The notes beneath the pieces are model-generated. The model made no database searches and had not been told where the DNA came from. It was given only the letters and a program-made list of their open reading frames with translations. Shown one piece after another: positions 51,307 through 59,395 of a stretch of 64,000 nucleotides of DNA. Position 1 is the stretch's first letter; every line of letters begins with the position of its first letter. Where the stretch lies: contig NZ_FXZD01000006.1 in NCBI RefSeq assembly GCF_900169145.1, forward strand, positions 124,001 to 188,000, read 5' to 3'. The DNA is from Brevibacterium antiquum CNRZ 918 (GTDB lineage: Bacteria > Actinomycetota > Actinomycetes > Actinomycetales > Brevibacteriaceae). The translations under genes and the position numbers were made by a program.

Positions 51307-51333
51307 ATCTTGGATCCATCTTGGATACAAGAT
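51307..51333 (-). promoter_or_regulatory. Candidate GntR operator upstream of the MFS gene
   Basis: ATCTTG-GATA-CAAGAT (51318-51333) is a perfect 6-bp inverted repeat with four-base spacer; a direct copy of its left half, ATCTTGGAT, lies at 51307-51315. TTG-N4-CAA dyads are typical of FCD-type GntR operators. It is centred about 60 bases before the start of the MFS gene. Confidence 0.55.
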
Positions 51334-51479
51334 GGTCTCATGGTTGCCGAGGACGGGGACAAATGCGGACTTCTCAACGCCGTCGTCGACGATTCCGCTG
51401 TTGAGGACCGGACGCTGGAGTGCGTTCATGCCGAGAACAAGGCTTGCCCGCCGAGGCTGCTGTGGGGTGAGATGGGCAG

Positions 51480-52316
51480 GTGGAATTTCTGGGGTTGGTC
51501 CTCGTCGGTGCTGTGGTCGGGCTGACCACTGTGCTGTTCGGATTCGGCGGAGGCTTCGTCACCGTCCCGATCATCACCCTCGTCCATGCTGACCTGGGCA
51601 GTGACACGGCACGGGTGGCCGCAGCCACCTCGGCGCTGGTCATGCTCGTCAACGCCGTCGTCTCTACGGTCTCGACCAAGCGCGAAACACTGGCGCATCT
51701 CGCCGGGAAATGGTGGCTGTTCATCCTCCTGGCTGCCGGCGGGGCATTCGGCGCTTTCTGCGCGAAATTCGCTCCCGAAGCGCTGCTGAAATGGGGGTTC
51801 GTCATCTACATCGCCGTGACCGCCATCGACCTGCTGGCCCGACCCGGATTCTTCCGCCGAGGTGGACCGAAGATCCGCTCAAACGTGGGGGTCCCAGGCG
51901 GTGCTGCGGTCGGGGCCGATGACAACCTCAGGGATGGGGGTAGTGGCATCGCCGCCCTGTTCGGATTTCCCATCGGTGGCCTGGCGTCGTTCCTCGGCGT
52001 CGGCGGCAGCGTGATGACGGTGCCGATGATGCGCCGGTCCGGGGCGACGATGACCGTGGCGACCACGCTGGCCAACCCGCTGACCTTTGTGATCATGCTC
52101 CCTGCGGTCCTTGTCACGATCACCACCCATGCCTCCATCGAGGTGCCGGGGATGGTGGGCTCGGTGGACCTGCGTTCGGCGCTCGCCCTGCTCATCGGTG
52201 CGATCCCACTGATCGTGCTGCTGCGTCGTCGCGTGCCCAGGATCCCGGAGATCATCCACGCCTGGGGTTATTTCATCCTGCTCATCGCCGCCGGGGCCGT
52301 CGTCGCCGTGTCCTAA
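51480..52316 (+). CDS. TauE/SafE-family (TSUP) permease
   Basis: A 278-residue membrane protein of the sulfite/organosulfonate exporter family, with about eight spans in two similar halves. The repeated TSUP motif appears as LFGFGGGFVTVPIITL (18-33) and as FLGVGGSVMTVPMM in the second half (about 170-183), each followed by the VAAATSALVML and VATTLANPLTF helices. It may export a small sulfur-containing or organic anion. The start GTG 51480 follows GAGATGGG. It diverges from the MFS operon, with the candidate operator in between. No sulfur metabolism genes are near. Confidence 0.88.
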   Translation: MEFLGLVLVGAVVGLTTVLFGFGGGFVTVPIITLVHADLGSDTARVAAATSALVMLVNAVVSTVSTKRETLAHLAGKWWLFILLAAGGAFGAFCAKFAPEALLKWGFVIYIAVTAIDLLARPGFFRRGGPKIRSNVGVPGGAAVGADDNLRDGGSGIAALFGFPIGGLASFLGVGGSVMTVPMMRRSGATMTVATTLANPLTFVIMLPAVLVTITTHASIEVPGMVGSVDLRSALALLIGAIPLIVLLRRRVPRIPEIIHAWGYFILLIAAGAVVAVS

Positions 52317-52523
52317 GGTGGGATGTCACCGCGTGAACCCTGGGCCGCAGTATCGTTGCGTGGGGCCTGAGCTTGTGCCGGGGCGCGGCGCCGAGGGGGC
52401 CGCTTATCATCGACGGGCTACTCTATACTCTGCTCCCGCGACGGTAAGTGGGCCGCTCGATGAAGCTGCAAAGCCCGACCTACGTGATGAGGCTGTCTGT
52501 CCTCAGGTGGCCGGCTCCGGGCT

Positions 52524-53231
52524 CTACCCGTTCCGGCGGCGATCGCGCAGCACGGTGGGCAAGCCGAAGTAGATGGGTGGCCGCGCGGAGACATTCGGCG
52601 GGCGGGCAGAGGTTCCGCTGCCATCAGACCCTGTGCCATCAGATCCTGTGCCATCAGACCCTGTGTCACCAGATCCTGTGTCACTCGTATCGCTGAGCGC
52701 CCAGGCGCTCTCCCAGCTGATGAGTTCCCCGGCGTGGCAGACGGGATCCCCGCCTCCATAGGGCGGTTCGGCCCATAGCCACAGGTTGACTCCGTATTCG
52801 ATGAGGGTGAATTTCGCATCCCGGTCCCGGGCCGTGCTCTCCTTGACCAGTCCAGATCGTACCCGCGCCGAGGCGGTCTCGAGTTGCGTCCACCCGTCCT
52901 GTCGGTGGGGGAGGAAGATCCACGTCCCCGCGGGAACCTGTTCGGGCACAACCGCCTCGGCGGTGATGATCTCGATGAACTCATCTCCAGCACCGGAATC
53001 GGCCACTGTGAACGCGCCGTCACTGTCGAGGAGGTCGGGGAAGCAGGCCAGGGCCACCTCAGCGGTGGGGGAGACGATGAGGATATGGGCAGCCTCAGCG
53101 CGAACGTCGTCGAGGCTCAAGCAGGTGAACGAGTCTGCGCGCATCGTGGCGAGTACCTGGAGCCAGTGACCGGGAACCGGGACCTCTGTGACCAGGCGCG
53201 AGGTCTGTGGGCGCTCGGAATCGTGTCGCAT
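52524..53231 (-). CDS. Uncharacterised protein with TGSDG repeat
   Basis: A 235-residue soluble protein of no family I recognise. The first 175 residues look like a mixed alpha/beta domain with many Trp and Tyr, e.g. PVPGHWLQVLATMRADSFTC, LIEYGVNLWLWAEPPYGGGD and ELISWESAWALS. A low-complexity stretch SGDTGSDGTGSDGTGSDGSG (about 182-201), encoded by a 15-bp tandem repeat, is followed by a basic tail. No signal peptide or membrane span. ATG 53231. It diverges from the HNH lipoprotein gene by about 170 bases. Codon pattern and composition are like the neighbours. Confidence 0.65.
   Translation of the reverse strand: MRHDSERPQTSRLVTEVPVPGHWLQVLATMRADSFTCLSLDDVRAEAAHILIVSPTAEVALACFPDLLDSDGAFTVADSGAGDEFIEIITAEAVVPEQVPAGTWIFLPHRQDGWTQLETASARVRSGLVKESTARDRDAKFTLIEYGVNLWLWAEPPYGGGDPVCHAGELISWESAWALSDTSDTGSGDTGSDGTGSDGTGSDGSGTSARPPNVSARPPIYFGLPTVLRDRRRNG
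52621..52680 (-). repeat. 15-bp tandem repeat, four units
   Basis: CCATCAGACCCTGTG-type units at 52621-52635, 52636-52650, 52651-52665 and 52666-52680, the last with two changes. They encode GTGSD/GDTGS in the minus-strand gene and keep frame, so copy-number change would alter only linker length. Confidence 0.93.
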
Positions 53232-53401
53232 GACTGGCCGTCCCTTCTGTCGCCGCTGATAACGAATTCGTCTCTATCTCCCCGCAAGTCCTGCTACGGG
53301 CACGATTCAGTCATATCATTTCCTTAGTGGATCGGGGGCCGGCAGCATTGCCGGTCACGGTCCACGACCACGTTCTCACCCTTGTTCACGACTGGACACC
53401 C

Positions 53402-54496
53402 ATGCGCTTCTCCTCCTTCCTCAACCATGCCACGAATCGCCTGTGGGCAGGCGTGGTCTTCGCTCTCATCACGGTCCTCGGCCTCGCTCTGCTCTCCGCC
53501 TGCGCCGACGGTGGCGACGTCGAGGTCAGCGCCCATGATGCATCCTGGACCTTGGAATCAAGCCCACCGACTGCAGCGACGGCCGAACCCGAGGCCGAGA
53601 CTGAGGCCACGACACCCAGTGAGTCCAGCGAGGACGAGGATACGTCAGAGGAGACCGAACAAGGCCGGGCCGGCGGATCGACTCCGGGTACAGCTCTGGC
53701 GATGCTGGACGAACTGGCGGTCAAGGGGCGGGCTCCGAAGACCGGCTACGACGCAGACCTCTTCTCATGGCGTTCGGACGCTGACCACAATGGCTGCGAC
53801 ACCCGCAACGACGTGCTGCGCCGCGACCTGCGCGACATCACCCTCAAGGCGGGGTCGAAGGGCTGCGTCGTCATCGCCGGTGACCTCAGTGATCAGTACA
53901 AGGGTGAGACTTACGCCTTCGACCGGAGTCCGAACAACATCGACATCGACCACATCGTCGCCCGGTCCAACGCCTGGCAGACCGGTGCCGCGACGTTCGA
54001 CGAGGACACTCTCAAAGATCTCGGCAACGACCCGCTCAACCTGTTGGCCGTGAGCTCGAGCCTCAACCGGCAGAAGGGCGATGGCGACGCCGCGACCTGG
54101 TTGCCACCGGCCAAGAGCTACCGATGCGAATACGTCTCCCGTCAGATCGCGATCAAGCACAAGTACGACCTGTGGGTGGTCAAGGCGGAGAAGACCGCGA
54201 TGAAGCGAGTGCTCGGCGCGTGCAATAACCAGCCCGCGTTCACGAAGAATGTCGCCTGGCCGGACCCGGGCGAGGGCGACAACGTGACGACGGCGAAGGA
54301 GCAGCCGAGTTCGAAGAAGAAGACCAACTCCGGGTCGGGGCCGAAGTCGTCAGAGTCGGGGACGGGATCGTCCGGTTCCGTCTTCTACAAGAACTGCACC
54401 GCGGCCCGTGACGCCGGTGCTGCACCCGTTCGCCGAGGTGACCCGGGGTATGCGTCTCATCTCGACCGTGACGGCGATGGCGTCGGCTGCGAATAG
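53402..54496 (+). CDS. Secreted HNH nuclease lipoprotein with Excalibur domain
   Basis: A 364-residue predicted lipoprotein. The signal peptide with lipobox LLSAC is near residues 32-36, then comes a Glu/Thr/Ser-rich linker. An HNH domain of the DUF1524/GmrSD-C type (about 95-300) follows, then a Ser/Lys linker. A C-terminal Excalibur motif (VFYKNCTAARDAGAAPVRRG, DRDGDGVGCE) probably binds Ca2+. The nuclease core has D183-H184 (IDIDHIVARSNAW), N222 (SLNRQKGD) and paired Cys residues. ATG 53402 is chosen because the signal peptide starts there; a GTG at 53327 would bury it. The next gene is a degraded paralogue. Likely acts outside the membrane on DNA. Confidence 0.88.
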   Translation: MRFSSFLNHATNRLWAGVVFALITVLGLALLSACADGGDVEVSAHDASWTLESSPPTAATAEPEAETEATTPSESSEDEDTSEETEQGRAGGSTPGTALAMLDELAVKGRAPKTGYDADLFSWRSDADHNGCDTRNDVLRRDLRDITLKAGSKGCVVIAGDLSDQYKGETYAFDRSPNNIDIDHIVARSNAWQTGAATFDEDTLKDLGNDPLNLLAVSSSLNRQKGDGDAATWLPPAKSYRCEYVSRQIAIKHKYDLWVVKAEKTAMKRVLGACNNQPAFTKNVAWPDPGEGDNVTTAKEQPSSKKKTNSGSGPKSSESGTGSSGSVFYKNCTAARDAGAAPVRRGDPGYASHLDRDGDGVGCE

Positions 54497-54615
54497 TCGC
54501 CGAGGCGGCTGATCTCCCATGTTTGCGGGCCGTTTCATTTTCAACAGATAACGAATCGATGAACGAATGGGTGGAAGTGACCATTATTGGGACAACCTGC
54601 CCTAACATTTCAAGC

Positions 54616-55656
54616 GTGCCCATTTCGATGATCTCCGCAGTCGCTGCTCGCAGCACTCGAATTCGGGCAGTGTCCCTTCCTGTCATAATTGTCTTCACGT
54701 TGCTCTCCGGGTGCGCGGGCGGCAGCGTGACCCAGGTCGCCGGAAGCGAAGTCGCGTGGTCGACCGGCGGGGGAGGCTCCGCGGATTCCGACCCGGTGCC
54801 CTCACGACCTGCAGCCTCGGCAGCGCCTGCCTCCCGACCTCGACCGCACGATGCCCCGGAGGCGCCCGCGAATTCGGGCCCTGACGTCTCGGCACAGAAC
54901 GAGGCGAAGCCTGCAGCCGACGGCGAAGACGGCAGCGATTCTTCACAGCGCAGCGTCAGCACCGCGGACCTGGGCGCGGCACGGTCGATGCTCGAAGAGC
55001 TTGCGGTCAAGGTCAAAGAGCACAGGACCGGTTGCGACTCGGATCTCTTCGACTGGGCTTCAGATGTCGATGACAACGGCTGCGATACTCACAACGATGC
55101 GCTCAGGCGCGACCTCAAGGATCTTGAGATCGAGGCGGGGACGAATGGGTGTGTTGTTGCAGCCGGTGATCTCGACGACGACTACCTTGGTGAGTCGTCT
55201 GCCTTCGAGCGCGGATCCGCCAATCTCGGCATCGATCTCATCGTCTCCGGTTCCAACGCCTGGCAGACCGGAGCCTCATCCATGTCCGTAGATGAACTGC
55301 AGGAGTTCGGCAACGACCCGCTCAATCTGCTGACCGTGAGCGCGAAAGTCATTCGGCAGAAAAGCAGTGGGGACGCAGCCGCCTGGCTGCCGCCGAACGA
55401 GGACTTCCACTGCGAATACGTATCCAGGCAGATCGCGGTCAAGCACAAGTACGGACTGTGGGTGGCCGCTGCTGAGAAGGATGCCATGGAGGCCGCGCTC
55501 GACACGTGTGCGGATCAGCCTGCCTTCACCAAGGCAGTGGCCTGGCCGGAACCGGGCGAGGGTGAGAGCGTGAAGGCCGAGTCCGCAACGACTCCGACCG
55601 ATGGCGACGCAGATGGCTCGACCGGAGACTCGTCGACCGCCGCACCGAAAGATTAG
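54616..55656 (+). CDS. Inactive paralogue of the HNH lipoprotein (catalytic His lost, no Excalibur domain)
   Basis: A 346-residue predicted lipoprotein (lipobox LLSGC) from GTG 54616; ATG 54628 is an alternative. It aligns with the preceding gene along the HNH domain: LEELAVKVKEHRTGCDSDLF, DDNGCDTHNDALRRDLKDLE, GSNAWQTGASS, FGNDPLNLLTVSAK, CEYVSRQIAVKHKYGLWV, DQPAFTKAVAWPEPGEG. But the DH motif is now IDLIV (L208) and the Asn of LNRQKGD is I246. The C-terminal Excalibur domain is gone. The frame and signal peptide are intact, so the protein may still be made and could bind DNA, act as a decoy or be drifting. Arose by tandem duplication. Confidence 0.85.
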   Translation: MPISMISAVAARSTRIRAVSLPVIIVFTLLSGCAGGSVTQVAGSEVAWSTGGGGSADSDPVPSRPAASAAPASRPRPHDAPEAPANSGPDVSAQNEAKPAADGEDGSDSSQRSVSTADLGAARSMLEELAVKVKEHRTGCDSDLFDWASDVDDNGCDTHNDALRRDLKDLEIEAGTNGCVVAAGDLDDDYLGESSAFERGSANLGIDLIVSGSNAWQTGASSMSVDELQEFGNDPLNLLTVSAKVIRQKSSGDAAAWLPPNEDFHCEYVSRQIAVKHKYGLWVAAAEKDAMEAALDTCADQPAFTKAVAWPEPGEGESVKAESATTPTDGDADGSTGDSSTAAPKD

Positions 55657-55679
55657 GCCGCGAACAGTCGCCGAGGCGG
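55656..55679 (+). repeat. Trace of lost Excalibur end after the second HNH gene
   Basis: These 24 bases match 54485-54508, the last Excalibur codons and downstream of the first HNH gene, with two differences. They suggest that the duplication once included the whole gene and that most of the Excalibur domain was deleted from copy two. Confidence 0.55.
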
Positions 55680-55826
55680 TCGCTGAGCGGGCTGCGGCCA
55701 CTGACCCGAGCAGGTTGCAGACCATGCCATCGTGGACCATGCCGATCGGATTTCCACCCGAGTGTCGACGATGGGCGCATTGCCAGCTGCGCATGGCCGA
55801 CGGCACATCGCCAGCGGCGGGCTGAC

Positions 55827-56996
55827 TCAGGAGAAGAGGGTGATCCCGAAGATCGCGAACACGACGAGGTGGGCCGCACCATGGACAGCTGTGACCCTCT
55901 TCGCCGCGAACGTCGTCACCGACAGCAGCAGGGTGAGGGCGAACAGAAGCAGATTCGCCGGAGATTCGGCGAGCACGATCGGCTGATCGGTGAGCAACCC
56001 GATGAGCAGCACGGTCGGAATCGTCAACCCTACCGTTGACACCTGCGCACCGTGGCACAGATTGCTCACCCGCTGAATCTCGCCCTGCCACGCCGCTCTC
56101 ACCGAGGTGATCGTCTCCGGAAGGAAGACGATGAGCGCGATGACGACACCGGACAGTGCCATAGGAGCGCCGAGGCGGCCTAAGCCGTCGTCGAGCAGCG
56201 ACGCCATATCGTGGGAGAGCAGGACGATGGGCGTGACTGTGGCGATGAGCAGTGCCAGGCGCACGATGATCTCGGTTCGGTGAGTGGAGATGACCTCACC
56301 GATGCTCTGCTTCGGTGCATTCTCTACGGTGGTCGAAGCGGACTCAAGGGCCGCCTCGGCGGGCTGGGCCAATCGCGGATCGATCTCATGGAAGTCGGCG
56401 GCCTGAGCGCCCATCTGACGGAAAAGGAAGAAGGCGTAGATGCCGATCGTGATGACGATGATCGGGATCTCCTGCCACTCCTCGTAGCTGCCGTTCGAAC
56501 CGATGAGTGCGGGCAGAGCGAAGGCGAGGGCGGCGAGGACGATGATGAGCGACAGATACGTCGAGACACCCGTGCGGTTATGGGCGAGGCTGCCGTGTTT
56601 GAGCCCGGCCACCAGCAGGCACAGTCCGATGACGGCATTGAGGATGATCATCGACACGGCCATGACCGAGTCCCGGGCGATCGTGGCATGCTCGCCGGGT
56701 CCCAGAAGGACTGCGGCGATGAGCACCACTTCGATGAGCACGATCGAGAGCGTGAGGACGAGGGAACCATAGGGATCGCCGAGGCGGCGGGCCAGGTGCT
56801 CGGCCTCGTGCACGACGCCGAAGGCACAGACGAGGATGACGCCGACGATGATGATCAGTGCGGTGACGAGAAGTGGGCCCGGAACAGGTGGAGTCAACAG
56901 TGGGCCTACGAAGAGGAGCGCAACGAAGGCACCCCAGCCGAGGATGAGGCGAAGGATTGCGGTGGGAGTGAGAATGCTGCGAATGGCGGCAGTCAT
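55827..56996 (-). CDS. Ca2+/H+ antiporter (ChaA type)
   Basis: Cation/proton exchanger of the CaCA superfamily, 389 residues, about eleven spans. Both alpha repeats are visible: EAEHLARRLGDPYGSLVLTLSIVLIEVVLIAA (64-95) and PETITSVRAAWQGEIQRVSNLCHGAQ (about 299-324), each with the conserved Glu in the membrane. A short acidic loop with IDPRLAQPAEAALES separates them, as in E. coli ChaA. It exports Ca2+, and possibly Na+ or K+, at high pH. ATG 56996. It is downstream of the benzoylformate decarboxylase gene on the same strand (163 bases) but functionally unrelated. Confidence 0.92.
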   Translation of the reverse strand: MTAAIRSILTPTAILRLILGWGAFVALLFVGPLLTPPVPGPLLVTALIIIVGVILVCAFGVVHEAEHLARRLGDPYGSLVLTLSIVLIEVVLIAAVLLGPGEHATIARDSVMAVSMIILNAVIGLCLLVAGLKHGSLAHNRTGVSTYLSLIIVLAALAFALPALIGSNGSYEEWQEIPIIVITIGIYAFFLFRQMGAQAADFHEIDPRLAQPAEAALESASTTVENAPKQSIGEVISTHRTEIIVRLALLIATVTPIVLLSHDMASLLDDGLGRLGAPMALSGVVIALIVFLPETITSVRAAWQGEIQRVSNLCHGAQVSTVGLTIPTVLLIGLLTDQPIVLAESPANLLLFALTLLLSVTTFAAKRVTAVHGAAHLVVFAIFGITLFS

Positions 56997-57159
56997 GACG
57001 GGCGTTCCTGTTCTTCGAGGCCGTCCTCATCGTGACTGAGCGCGTTCGGGTCGTCCCGATCGTTTCTAGCTGCTGTTGCTCACTTCTCAGGATATCGAGG
57101 TCGCTGCACGAGGGGCAAACACGTCGGCCCGTCCTCGGACTGAATCCCTCACGCGGTGA

Positions 57160-58767
57160 TCACGAGACGATCGTGGCGTCGATGAGCACTGGGCCAGAGG
57201 CATCGAGTGCCTCCCGATAGGCGGCGGCGAACTCGGCGCGGTTCGACGTCTGCTTGGCGGGGACCCCGTAGCCCTGGGCCAGCGAGACGAAGTCGATGCC
57301 GCCCAGAGCCAACCCGGGAACCTTCGGCACACCCATGCGCTGGGCGAAGCCGGCCAGGGCGCCGTAGCCGGAGTTGTTGACGATGACGAACACGGTTCGC
57401 GTCTGCAGTTGGGCCGCGGTGTACAGCGCGGTGATGCCATAGTTCGCCGAGCCGTCACCGACGGTCGCCACGATCGTCTTCTCCGGTGCCCCGATCGACA
57501 TCCCGACGGCAACGGGAAGACCGAAGCCCAGACCGCCTGAGGCAGGGAAGGCGTACATTCCGGGCCTGTCGATGGCGACTCGCTCGAGGTAGTCGAGATC
57601 CAAGGTGGTGGTCTCATTGACGTAGGACACCGAGTCATCGACGTGCTCGTTGAGCACCTCGAGAACTTCTCCGCCGGTCATTCCCTCCGCCGAGGTGGGG
57701 GCCGGGCTCATGATCCGGCAGCCGCGCTCGCCGCGACGCGTACCGCGATCGGTGATCTGTGCCGCAAGGGTCACAGCGGTGCTGGCGACATCGGTGATGA
57801 CGGCCTTGCCGAACGGTGCCCGAGTGGCCTCGCGCGGGTCCTGGGTGATCTGGATGACCTCGGTGCCAGGGCTCAGATAGTTCGAGGGCTCCCAACGGTG
57901 ATATCTGAACACTGCGGCCCCCAGCACCAGGACGACATCATGGTCGGCCAGTTGGTCACGCACGGACTGGATCCCGGGGACCAGGACTCCCTCGAAGTTC
58001 GGATGGGTCGTCGGGAAGGGACTGCGGGTGGGGGAGGGCGCAATATATACAGAGGCGTCGAGCTTCTCCGCCAGCGACGTCACTGCCTCCATGACTTTCG
58101 GATCTGTGACAGCGGCAGCATCGACCTGGGGGCCAACGACGAGGGCGGGACGCTTCGCCCCATCAAGCGAGGCGAGCAGCTCCCGTTCAAGATCTGGATC
58201 GAGACCGCGCCCGGTCGACACCGATCGTGCCGGCAGCAGGTCATCATCGTCGAGAGCCTCTTCATCCCAATCGTCCAAGGGCACCGACACATAGACGGGC
58301 CCACTTGGCTGGGTGACTGCCTCGAACGCGGCCTGGGACAGAGTCCGGGGAACGTCTGCGGCGGACAACGGCTCATGGGAGTACTTCACCAGCGGCGTCG
58401 GAAGTGCGGCGGCATCCGCGCTGGCCAGCATGGTCTCCTGGCCGACCGTCCGGCGGACCTGTTGGCCGGCGAGGATGACCAGCGGAACGTGGCCGTAATG
58501 GGCGTTGGTCAGCGCTCCCATCCCGTTGCCGGAGCCGGACGCGGCATGCAGGTTGACCAGGACCGGGCGTCCTGTGACACGTGAGAAACCTTCGGCCATG
58601 CCGACGACGACCTGCTCATGCAGTCCGAGGATGAAGCGGAAGTCATCACCGAGTCCCGCGAGGAATGGCAGTTCGTTCGATCCGGGGTTGCCGAATATCG
58701 TCGTCATTCCGTGGGCGCGGAAGACATCCAGGCTTGCCTGAAGGACAGTCGTACCAGTCGTGGTCAT
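57160..58767 (-). CDS. mdlC: Benzoylformate decarboxylase-like ThDP enzyme
   Basis: Thiamine-diphosphate enzyme of 535 residues. Among ThDP enzymes it has the residues that mark benzoylformate decarboxylase: S30 in FGNPGSNELPF, E51 in LHEQVVVGMAEG, H74 in LVNLHAASGSGNGMGAL and H290 in AVFRYHRWEP (compare S26, E47, H70 and H281 of the Pseudomonas enzyme). The ThDP/Mg site is GDGSANYGI with the later NNSGYGAL. It would turn benzoylformate or another 2-oxo acid to the aldehyde. No mandelate dehydrogenase or racemase gene is near. AGAGAGG precedes ATG 58767. Confidence 0.88.
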   Translation of the reverse strand: MTTTGTTVLQASLDVFRAHGMTTIFGNPGSNELPFLAGLGDDFRFILGLHEQVVVGMAEGFSRVTGRPVLVNLHAASGSGNGMGALTNAHYGHVPLVILAGQQVRRTVGQETMLASADAAALPTPLVKYSHEPLSAADVPRTLSQAAFEAVTQPSGPVYVSVPLDDWDEEALDDDDLLPARSVSTGRGLDPDLERELLASLDGAKRPALVVGPQVDAAAVTDPKVMEAVTSLAEKLDASVYIAPSPTRSPFPTTHPNFEGVLVPGIQSVRDQLADHDVVLVLGAAVFRYHRWEPSNYLSPGTEVIQITQDPREATRAPFGKAVITDVASTAVTLAAQITDRGTRRGERGCRIMSPAPTSAEGMTGGEVLEVLNEHVDDSVSYVNETTTLDLDYLERVAIDRPGMYAFPASGGLGFGLPVAVGMSIGAPEKTIVATVGDGSANYGITALYTAAQLQTRTVFVIVNNSGYGALAGFAQRMGVPKVPGLALGGIDFVSLAQGYGVPAKQTSNRAEFAAAYREALDASGPVLIDATIVS

Positions 58768-58924
58768 TGACCTCTCTGCTTTCGTCCGGGGAGGGGTGAG
58801 TGCGATGATACTCAGAACCGAAGTGATCCTATTTCGGAGCGTACCCCGGTCCGGTGCGGGCCGGCGAAGTCCTCCATCACCCGGGCGAAGACTGCCGGTC
58901 GGTCACAGCCTCATGCAGGCCGCA

Positions 58925-59296
58925 TCAGGCAGGGGAGAGGAACGCGGCGATGCGCTCCAGGGTCTGGCCCGCCAGCGAGTAATAGGACCAGATGCCTCGC
59001 TTCTCCCGGTGGAGGACGCCTGCGTCGACGAGGATCTTCAGGTGGTGCGAGACCGTGGGCTGACCCAGTCCGACCGGATCGATGAGGTCACACGCGCAGG
59101 CTTCATTGCCCTCGTGGGCGGCGACCAGGGAGACCAGGCGCAGACGTGTCGGGTCGGCGAGTGCCTTGAGTATCTTGGCAAAATCCTGGGCTTGACCCTG
59201 GTCCAGGGGTTCGGCAGTCAGTGTCGTGCAGCAGGCCGCCGAGGCGGGTGCGGGCAATATCTGTTCAGTGGTCACTTCTCCATTATGCCCATACAT
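58925..59296 (-). CDS. arsR: ArsR-family arsenic-responsive repressor
   Basis: A 123-residue winged-helix repressor, released from DNA by arsenite or antimonite. From ATG 59296: an N-terminal Cys pair C22-C23 (SAACCTTLTAEPLD), HTH with ALADPTRLRLVSLVAAHEG, C67 and C69 in EACACDLIDP, the recognition helix GQPTVSHHLKILVDAGV, and wing REKRGIWSYYSL. The Cys pair near the N terminus plus a Cys ahead of the recognition helix is the layout of the corynebacterial ArsR site, different from the E. coli CVCDLC site. A start at 59275 (GTG) is also possible. It diverges from acr3 across a 99-base region with an inverted repeat. Confidence 0.92.
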   Translation of the reverse strand: MYGHNGEVTTEQILPAPASAACCTTLTAEPLDQGQAQDFAKILKALADPTRLRLVSLVAAHEGNEACACDLIDPVGLGQPTVSHHLKILVDAGVLHREKRGIWSYYSLAGQTLERIAAFLSPA

Positions 59297-59333
59297 TGAC
59301 AGTTGTCGATATGTGATGCTTAGATGCATATCG
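59296..59333 (+). promoter_or_regulatory. acr3 promoter with candidate ArsR operator
   Basis: TTGACA at 59296-59301 is a perfect -35 box; a weak -10 (TTAGAT) is at 59320-59325 with an 18-base spacer. The inverted repeat CGATATG (59307-59313) and CATATCG (59327-59333) brackets the -10, so ArsR bound there would block RNA polymerase. The -35 overlaps the arsR start codon, giving tight divergent control. Confidence 0.6.
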
Positions 59334-59395
59334 ATCACCTTCGATGTTTGTGGCTGAGCGACCTCAGGCATGAGCAGATTCGTCCCAGGAGCACG

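Noticed and set aside
52867..56785. Recurring CCGAGGCGG nine-mer, also outside genes
   Set aside because: It occurs in many genes on both strands as a common Ala-Glu-Ala codon string, so chance and codon use explain most copies; a genome-wide count would be needed to claim a Chi- or KOPS-like signal.
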